A DNA stretch of 64,000 nt, from NCBI GenBank assembly GCA_030272155.1, contig CP126202.1:434001-498000 (forward strand). The letters are read 5' to 3'. The notes beneath the pieces were generated by a model. That model worked only from the letters and a program-made list of their open reading frames with translations. It was not told the DNA's origin and searched no databases. The stretch is from Tetradesmus obliquus (Eukaryota > Chlorophyta > Chlorophyceae > Sphaeropleales > Scenedesmaceae). Each line of letters opens with the position of its first letter. Within the stretch, counting starts at the first letter, position 1. Below are positions 56,738 to 64,000 of the stretch, in pieces. The translations under genes were made by a program, and so were the position numbers.

Positions 56738-57694
56738 ATGAGCAGTTTGCTGCTGGCAGCTACGACCCTGTATCTTATCGGAAGCATGTCTCTCCAGGTA
56801 GGGCAACGCGGTCGAGGCACAACAGCAGCACGGCAATGCAGCACCAACATGTTGCTGCAACTCAACCCACCTTCCACATGCTCTACCGCTTATTCAAACG
56901 GCATGTGTGCAACATATATATACATGAAGTTCAACTGAGGCCTTGGCATGGTGCGACACAACCAAACACTGCCACCTGCCCCAGGCTTGCTGACGCAGCT
57001 GCCCTTTGCACCTGCACCATGATCTGTACACCACAAGCACTACACACAGCACTGACAGTGTGCATGCTTCAGCATTCTCCAAATTGCTGTGTTCCTGCAT
57101 TGCTTTTTGCTTGCAGGAAGAGCATGCCAGGCGTGCGCGCACAGCTGACATCCCACAGCTGCATGAGCAGGTCGTGTCGAGCGTCCTGCAACATGTAGCG
57201 CTGCGCCACCGCCTAGCCAGCAGCAGCTTGACCTGCAAAAGCTGGAGGTCAGCAGCCAATGCAGCAACCAAGGAAGTCAGCCTGAAATGAAGCTACCGCC
57301 ACAGCGACGACAACAACCGCAGCCGGGCAGCCAGCCTCGAGCAGTGGCTGCACTCACATGGTGCAGCAGTAACGCTCCTGAAGCTGGACGGCTTTTACGG
57401 CAACAAGCTTCTGCTGAAACTGCCTTGCGGAAAGCTGCATGGTCTCAGGGCTTTGAGTGCCAAGTACTGCAGCCTGCAGCTACGGGCAAACAGCGCAGGC
57501 AACAGGCAGCACGAGGAGCAGCAGCTGGCTGCTGCTGCTGCTGCCAGCAGCAGCAGCAGCCAGCAATCACTGTCCAGCCTGACCAGCCTCACTGCTTTGG
57601 AAGTGAGAGGCGTCAGCAGCAGCCTGGCTGGGCTGCCAGCTCTGACGCAGCTGCGGAGCCTGCGGCTGAGCAACATAACATCAACAGAGCACCC

Positions 57695-57727
<33 letters not shown>

Positions 57728-60000
57728 AGCAGAGCAACAGCAAGCAGAGGACCACCTAGTCGCGCAGCAGCAAGCCGAGCAGCAGCAAGCACAGCGCGCG
57801 CTGCAGCAGAATGTGCACGACGTTGTAGTGGCCTGCAGGCAGCTCACGCAGCTGCAGCTGACCCCCGACCTGCTGCCTGAAGATGCAGCAGGTCCCTTCA
57901 GCGGCCTGCAGCAGTTGCGGGAGCTGGACCTAGCAGGTGAAAGCTGCTCTGTCAGGCTGGCTGGCACACTTACTGATCTGCCTTCAGATATCACCAAGCT
58001 GCGCCTCAGCTGGGGTGGCAGCTGCTGAGTTGCGCGTCAGCACTGGCACTGGCAGCGCTCACTGCGCTGCAGGAGCTGGAGAATCAGGCGTTTGAGGCGC
58101 ATGGCGTGCGGCCAGACTTCCTGCAGAGCATGGGTCAGCTGCGGTTCCTGAAGATCGAGGCAGGCGCCAGCCCAGACGCGCTGCTGCTGCTGTGCGATGC
58201 GCTGTCGCTGCTTGGGGAGCTGCGGGGCGTCACCTTCAGGGTGACCGGCGGCGAGGCGGATGCACTTCCTGCAAGCGACGCCGTACGCTATGCAGCGCTG
58301 CTGCCGGCATCGCCGCACCTGATAGAAGCTGACATCTGCTGGGACTACAATGTCGCGCCGCTGCTTGCAGCCGGCTGTGCGCGGCAGATGTTCCCAGCGG
58401 GGCAGCAGCAGCGCAGGAGCTGGTGAACCTGATACTCGGCATGTCGGGTGAATGGTACTCGCTTGCGATTGAAGAGGATGCTGGCTTTGAAGTTGTGGAC
58501 TTTATTGGCAGCATGCCGGCATTCTTCGCGCCTGGAGATGTGGCAAGGCTGGCTGCTTGCTGTCCTTAGTTGAAGATGCTGTCCATCCCTGGCCTGGTGA
58601 CCCCAGGAGTGGACATGACGCCGCTGCTGTCGCTGCAGCAGCTGCAGTACCTGTTTGTCGGCGGAGAGGTGGTTGATGATGCCGTGGCTGGCAGCGTGCT
58701 GGCCAAGATGACGCAGCTCATGCGCTTGAAGGTGTTTGGCGCGCCGCAGCTGACAGGTCAGGGCATGCTGGCGCTGACATCACTGAAGAAGCTGATTGAG
58801 CTGGAGATCGGCGGCTGTGGCTTCAGTATCACCCTGTCAAACGAAGACCAAGAGGGCTACGTCAGCCTGCATCACGATGTAAGAGCATGCTACACACACG
58901 TAGAATCGTCCTATTTACACACGTGTGATGTTGCGAGGCTGCACATGATGACCTTATGCATTAGTTGCGCTTGCAGCATTACATAACTGTGATCTTTTCA
59001 TCAGGATGCTTCGCTGGCGTGACCGCTGGTTGCAAGCTCTGCCAGGATATGTGTGTGTTCATGCTTGCGTCTGTTGTGTTCGTTTTTGAGACTGGGTCTA
59101 GCAGGTCAATTATATGCTGTCCATGCGTATCTGCGCAGCTGTGCTCTCTGTTCATGTGCACTGTGTCAGCAGTGTGCAAACATGATCTGCTTTGCGCAGC
59201 ACAGCCTGTGTGGTAATGCGTACACTTGACCGTTCTTCTCTGAAGAGGCAAGCCGGCCTTGCCTCTCGAACTAGCCCTACCGTGGTCACAATCTGCTGCT
59301 GTGCTGCTGCTGTGAACACTTGCAGGAGGATGGTCCACCAGATGTGTGGATGCAGCTGCTGGCGCGCTGCCTGCGCAGTGATGTCTGTTTGAAGGAGGCG
59401 ACCGCGCAGTTGCTGGCCTACCATGCAGGTGAGATGGCAGTAACAGTGCGCCTGCTGGCAGTGCAGTGCAGTGCAGTGCACCTCCCAGCAGTTGCTGCGC
59501 CTGCATTGCTGCAAGGGGTCACTGGCATGAAGGGGCTGTTGCTGCTGCTGCTTTCTGTTGTATGTGCTTGAGCGAAACTTATACGGTTGTGTGCGCTTTC
59601 CCTGCACATCTCTTGTGAACTTCACTGCGACAGTGGAAGCTTGACATCATCATGCTGTTGCTTAGGGAAGCATCTCAGAACGCAATTCAGCAGACTTGCG
59701 TACAATACTACAGCCTGTCATCGCCAGACAAGCAGCACACACAGAGGATGCTGCGGCACTACAGCTAGTAGGCTAGTAGCCTGCCTTGCTTTGGTCGCTG
59801 ACTGCGCTGCTGAATGCTGTTTAGGGTTTTGGGTTTAGGGTGTTTAGGGTTTAGGGTTTAGGGGACCAGCACTGCTTCCTGACCTCCGCCTGGTGCTACT
59901 GCACTGCACTGCAGAGGTGGAGAAGAAGCTCAAGCTGGCATATGCACACATGAGGGCGGATGCCGAGCACTATGCATCTGTATGTGGATCTGATGATTAG
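56738..60000 (+). pseudogene. F-box/leucine-rich-repeat gene with broken frame
   Basis: A possible first exon at 56738-56797 (MSSLLLAATTLYLIGSMSLQ) joins in phase to 57117. That exon encodes an F-box-like segment (LHEQVVSSVLQHVALRHRL, then LTCKSWRSAANAA). LRR-like sequence follows (SLTSLTALEVRG, LTQLRSLRLSNI, LQQLRELDLAG, LQQLQYLFVGG). The 3' end is well formed: exon to 58878, then 59326-59428 and 59915-60000 (VEKKLKLAYAHMRADAEHY), all in phase. The middle is broken by an in-frame TGA at 57288, frame changes near 58022 and 58400, and a TAG at 58567. Both frame changes sit beside GGGG runs, so assembly indels are an alternative. F-box proteins are SCF ubiquitin-ligase substrate adaptors. Confidence 0.6.
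59820..59863 (+). repeat. Interstitial telomere-like tract (TTTAGGG)
   Basis: Five TTTAGGG heptamers within 44 bp, two spaced by extra T/G bases, inside the last intron of the F-box/LRR gene. This is the plant and green-algal telomere unit. Confidence 0.9.
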
Positions 60001-60055
60001 GAGGATGCGGGCACCGCAGCATGAGCTCCAGCTGCAGCGGCATGTTGCGCGAGAA

Positions 60056-60836
60056 ACACAGCGACACGCGGAGGCCGGGCGTGCCGGCTCGTGCCCGCCT
60101 AGATCGTGATATGAGGCAGCTACGTTTCTGTGTTGTGGGCTGCATCTTGGTTGATCCTGCTGCTGTGCTTGACGGCAAGTGCGGCAATGATGCAAGCACA
60201 TACAGAACCTTTGTGTGTGGCAGTGTGAGCACGCACAGAACAGCTGCAGCGGTGTGCGCATACGCCCCATCCGTACGGCTGACTGTTGGCAGCCGCGGCG
60301 CATCTCATGGTTGTCATCAGCCTGACAGCATTTCTTGCGGTTGGCTAACCTGGTGGTACGATTATGGCGGCAGCAGCAGCAGCAGCAACTGCTACGCTTC
60401 CCTTGTGGTGGGCGCAGGAGTCGTGCGTGCTGTGTTTGTGTTTGTGTGTGCAGCTCACCACCTGTCTCTGTACATGTGTTTGCGCAGCGTTGTGAACGGC
60501 CCAATGCATTATATGGGCATCATATGGGCGTTGGTTTTCTTTTCAATTGCAGCAGCGCGGCCGCCAAGGATCGCTTTGCATGACTATCATTTTGACATGG
60601 TGGTTCACAAGAGGTTCATACTTTCCGGACGTTATTACTCTGCATTGATGTAGCGCGGCCTGCTGTCCAAGGCCGCCAGTGATCATGTTCTTGTGTGTAA
60701 TGGTATGGCGAGCGCGCACACAAAGTGTGTAACCTGCAACTCTCTCTACACATGTGCGCTGCTGCAGTAGCTGGTAAGGCACATGCCATGTAACAACTCC
60801 GAGTGCAGCTACGCCGGCTGCTGCTGACTCCATTGG
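60056..60836 (-). repeat. Dispersed repeat, copy B (inverted partner of 36848-37709)
   Basis: Reverse complement matches copy A along its length, with one internal segment present once instead of twice and many point differences. It starts ~55 bp after the F-box/LRR stop codon. Confidence 0.85.
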
Positions 60837-62012
60837 CGCTTGCAGGGTGCAACAGTAGCCATCGTCATCAACAGCATGTTACCAATGAGCGTTGTTGAGG
60901 CTGAGGCTTGATCAAGGCTCATGAGCCTTTGCAATTTTCACAACAATCTTTGCTGCAGCAGCGCAGTAATTTTACCAAAACGTTTGGCAGCTCTGCCAGA
61001 GCATGCAGTGCATGCACTTGATGTGTAGTGCACGGTGCTCTGTCACACATGGAGTCCACCGTGGTTACAGCGGTTGTAGCCGATACATGCAACCACACAC
61101 TGACGCTGAGCAGATATGAAAGAAGGAAAGAAAGAAAAAAAAAGGAAGGAAGCGAGAAACGAACGAAGATGGATAAAGAACGCATGCAAGCACACCGCGA
61201 GTCACGCAAGCTCCAGCTCTTGCTGAAAACCTGGTACCCCACAAATGAAACCCAACACAAGGGCCTTTGAAGCCCCATGCATCAAACACGATGCACAGAC
61301 AAAACTGAAGGACTACTGCAGTCCTTTCATCAGAACCTGTCGCAGCAATGTCTGCCGCTACCACGTGCTGCCTCAACCGCCCCTGCCCCAAGTCGCATCT
61401 GCTTGCACATGAGATTGGATGGCAGTCAACACAATGGCCAACTGACCAACAGACCAACTGCAACACTCAACGCCAACACGTGCAGGCTTTTATTACTCAA
61501 GCTGCAGCCCCCAACACCCTGCGGAGCTTGTTGCTAGCACACCATTGAGCGCAGAGCATATTTCAAAGATCTGCTGCCAATACAAAACAACACGACAGTA
61601 CATCGTCAAGACTCGAGGGCATCTTTTTATCCTACATCTGCTCCAGACAAGATTCACCCAAAGGCGCTGGCGCAACTAGCAAATGCTGTGCCCACATCAC
61701 TCCAGTTAATCTCGTGGCAGCCTGAACCCGACATAACAAACTCAAGAAGCTTTGCACAAGCAGCGTGCTGCAACTGCCATGTGCACTGCTGGCGGCAGTC
61801 AACCTGGAAACATTCATTGCCCGTGCACCCATTTGCACCGACTGTGTTGTTGCACGTGCACGCTGACCAAAAAGGAATTGCTCAAACACCACACGTGCAC
61901 CCCACTCCATCTGCTGGCTGCAGCAGTGCAAGCAGCAGCAGCACCACCATCACCACCATCTTGAAACTCCCGCGCAGCTCGACAGTCACACAGCTGCTGC
62001 AGCTCTTGCCGC
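60837..62012. other. Convergent spacer with purine-rich tract
   Basis: Contains a ~40-bp purine run at ~61108-61150 (GAAAG/GGAAA units). The 3' UTR of the minus-strand hydrolase gene should lie at its right end. No exon is supported. Confidence 0.45.
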
Positions 62013-63941
62013 CTACTCCTGCTGCACCAGCTGCTGCTGCTGCTGCTGCTCTGGAGGCACCTGTTGCTGCTGTGGCACAGCCTGCTGCTCTGTAAGGATC
62101 TGCTGCTCCGGTAGCACCCGCTTCACAAACTGCAGCAGCTGCTGCGTATACTCCTCCGGGTACTGCCGGAAGTGACTCACGTGCTCCGAGTCTCCCCACT
62201 TGTGCCGGAACGTCTCGCTGCCGGCCCGGCCGAGCTGCTCCATAAACGCCTCGACCGCTGCGGGCTGGATCAGAGCATCCGCATCGCTGTACAGAAATAG
62301 CTTGGGGCAGGGGGGCGCGTGCTGTAGCCATGACTGCTCCATGGCTCGAAGCTGCTTCTTGTAGGTCGGGATCTCCAGCACGCGCCCGATGACGGCGGTG
62401 GTGGGCTTGACGAGCCAGCCCGCGGACTCCTCGATGCCTTCGGCGGGGCGGGCCAGCGCGGCGGCCACTAGCGCGCGGGAGAACACGTCTGCAGGAAGAA
62501 GTTGCAGGATGAAAAGACAGGCACAGCAGATGCGGGATAGGTATGCTGTGCAGGAAGGATTCGTGAAAATGCTGCAGCATGGCAGGTGCTGACGTGTCGG
62601 AAGCTGTACGACGATGCAGCTCATGCTGCAGCACAGCAGAATCAATCACTGGTCATGTTTCCTAGCAAAGCCTCACCTGCTGTCACATTGGCCGGGCTGC
62701 TGTCCAAAATGATGCCTCGGATGCGGCTGCGCACATCTGCTGCCGCAGGGTTGGTGGGCGCCCACTCTGCCAGCAACTTGCACACGCAGCCCATGTAGAT
62801 GAAACCGCCACCAGAGAACAGGTGCACCTGAGGGCAGACCGTAGCGTGAAAAGGGGATTTTACTTACTGGTTGTGCCACATATAACATATAACAGTGTTA
62901 TACATGCAAGCAGCTTGCACACGCAGCCCATGTAGATGAAACCGCCACCAGAGAACAGGTGCACCTGAGGGCAGGCAGCAATAGAACGGGAAACATCAAC
63001 ATAGGTTTGGCATCATCAGGTAGTGTTATGTATGCAAGCAGTGTGAGACACCAGCCCATGTACATGAAACTGCCACCGAATAACAGATGCACCTGAGCGC
63101 AGGCAGCGCTACATATACGGAGGTCATCTGGCATCATGTCATCACTTTTTTCCCCACAAATGCAAGCAGTGTGAGGCACCAGCCCATGTAGATGAAGCCG
63201 CCACCAGAGAACAGGTCCCAACCTCATTCACCAGAATGGGGGCGTTGTGCCGCTGCTGGGCCATCTGGATGACCTTGCGCGTGAACTTCCTTGCAAACAC
63301 AAAGATCTTCCTTGCTGAAAAACATTAATTAGTACTCACCAGAATGGGGGCATTGGGCCGCTGCTGAACCATCTGAATCAGCTTGCACATGGGCTTCCTT
63401 GCAAATAAAAAGATCTTCCTTGCTCGAAAGCATCAACAGCTCAAAAACAACAACAATAACTCAACTCACCAGAATGGCTGCTGAGCCATCTGAATCAGCT
63501 TCCGAGTGAACTATCTGGCGCGGCGCATGCCAGCAGGCGGCACCAGCGCGCTGGCAGAAACATCAACATTCAAAAAACACTTGTGTAATATATGAAATTC
63601 CTGTAACTTGCCGAGCTAATGACAGGCTCATTAGTCAAAGCAAAATGCAAACCTCGCTGAGGGGAGTCACTCACCAGTATGGGGGCATCGGGCCGCTGCT
63701 GGGCCATGTGGATGAGCTTGCGCGTGAACTTCCTTGCAAACAAAAAAGATCTTTGATGCTCAAAAACAATAATCAACTCACCAGAATGGGGGCATTGGGC
63801 CGCTGCTGGGCCACCTGGATGAGCTTGCGTGTGAACTTCCGTGCGCGGCGCATGCCAGCAGCCGGCACCAGTGCGCTGCTCACACGCGAGCGCGCTGCCA
63901 GCACATGCCTGCAGCCCAGCGACTGCCACAGCTGCACATAC
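62013..63941 (-). CDS. TMEM53/DUF829-type alpha/beta hydrolase-fold protein (5' end beyond window)
   Basis: Three exons in phase: 63941-63782, 62827-62677 and 62488-62013 (stop). They encode YVQLWQSLGCRHVLAARS, the nucleophile-elbow-like VHLFSGGGFIYMG, GIILDSSPAN, then LFLYSDADALIQPAAVEAF and GDSEHVSHFRQYPEEY, followed by a Gln-rich tail. The order LFSGGGF, DSSP, SDAD and SEHVSHFRQYPEEY matches TMEM53/DUF829 proteins, where Ser, Asp and His would form the hydrolase triad. TMEM53 members are linked to the nuclear envelope in animals; the algal function and substrate are unknown. The N-terminal strand with the usual GWWG-type motif must lie past the right edge. The first visible intron is built of exon-edge copies. 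Confidence 0.82.
62900..63745 (-). repeat. Opposed exon-edge arrays filling one intron
   Basis: After the donor at 63781 come four copies of the exon end (RKFTRKLIQVAQQRPNAPIL plus GTGAGT), with boundaries near 63674, 63469, 63339 and 63231. Then come three copies of the next exon's start (VHLFSGGGFIYMG) with boundaries near 63215 (acceptor lost), 63092 and 62964. Donor-type and acceptor-type copies abut at ~63220. Essentially the whole 954-bp intron is accounted for. Confidence 0.93.
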
Positions 63942-64000
63942 CTGCGCTTGCAGGAGAAAATCGAGTGAGGCAGGTGCAGCACACGAATGGTGAACAAGTT

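Noticed and set aside
57288-57290. TGA reassignment or selenocysteine in the F-box gene
   Set aside because: Clathrin and the 217-aa gene end in TGA as a normal stop, and one TGA in a gene with other breaks does not support recoding.
12774-63745. Assembly artefact as the source of all arrays
   Set aside because: Copies differ from each other by many substitutions and have different break points, and real exons remain intact with consistent phases; long reads would settle it.

Overview
The window is eukaryotic nuclear DNA, most likely from a chlorophycean green alga (Sphaeropleales/Scenedesmaceae-like; this placement is inferred). The grounds are intron-dense genes with GT-AG introns, very heavy CAG/CTG triplet content giving Ala/Gln/Ser-rich inserts, plant-type clathrin and RAD51B sequences, and a plant-type telomere motif (TTTAGGG) inside an intron. 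There are no operons, rRNA genes or CRISPR arrays, and no tRNA gene that I could recognise by eye. Layout, left to right: (1) minus strand 1-2012, 5' part of a secreted right-handed beta-helix protein; (2) minus strand 2953-7737, a complete 8-exon RAD51B (393 aa); (3) plus strand 8875-31874, a complete 34-exon clathrin heavy chain (1,701 aa by summing my exons), divergent from RAD51B; (4) plus strand 32843-36193, a coiled-coil plus GYF-like domain protein (864 aa); (5) 36.2-40.9 kb, gene-poor, with a dispersed repeat whose inverted partner lies at 60.1-60.8 kb; (6) minus strand 40961-48990 and beyond, a large SAND-like plus extended-PHD chromatin protein; (7) plus strand 50502-52116, a 217-aa protein of unknown family; (8) 52.1-56.7 kb, gene-poor, with a tandem repeat interrupted by a LINE-like tail with target-site duplication, and a MITE-like element; (9) plus strand 56738-60000, an F-box/LRR gene with several reading-frame breaks and an intronic telomere-like tract; (10) minus strand 62013-63941 and past the edge, a TMEM53/DUF829 family protein. 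The most striking observation is shared by seven of the nine genes and is not explained by any standard feature class. Introns are packed with short tandem copies of the neighbouring exon's edge, each carrying its own splice site. Copies of an exon's first ~40-80 nt with its acceptor pile up upstream of the real exon, and copies of its last ~40-80 nt with its donor pile up downstream. Periods are about 93-165 bp and up to eight copies occur. Some introns (TMEM53 intron at 62828-63781, clathrin introns 7, 16, 18, 20, 26) consist of little else. The real exon is always the one adjoining the rest of the coding sequence, so the proteins stay intact. I read this as intron growth by repeated junction-spanning microduplication, tolerated because splicing hides it. 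RNA data would show whether any copy is used as an alternative splice site.
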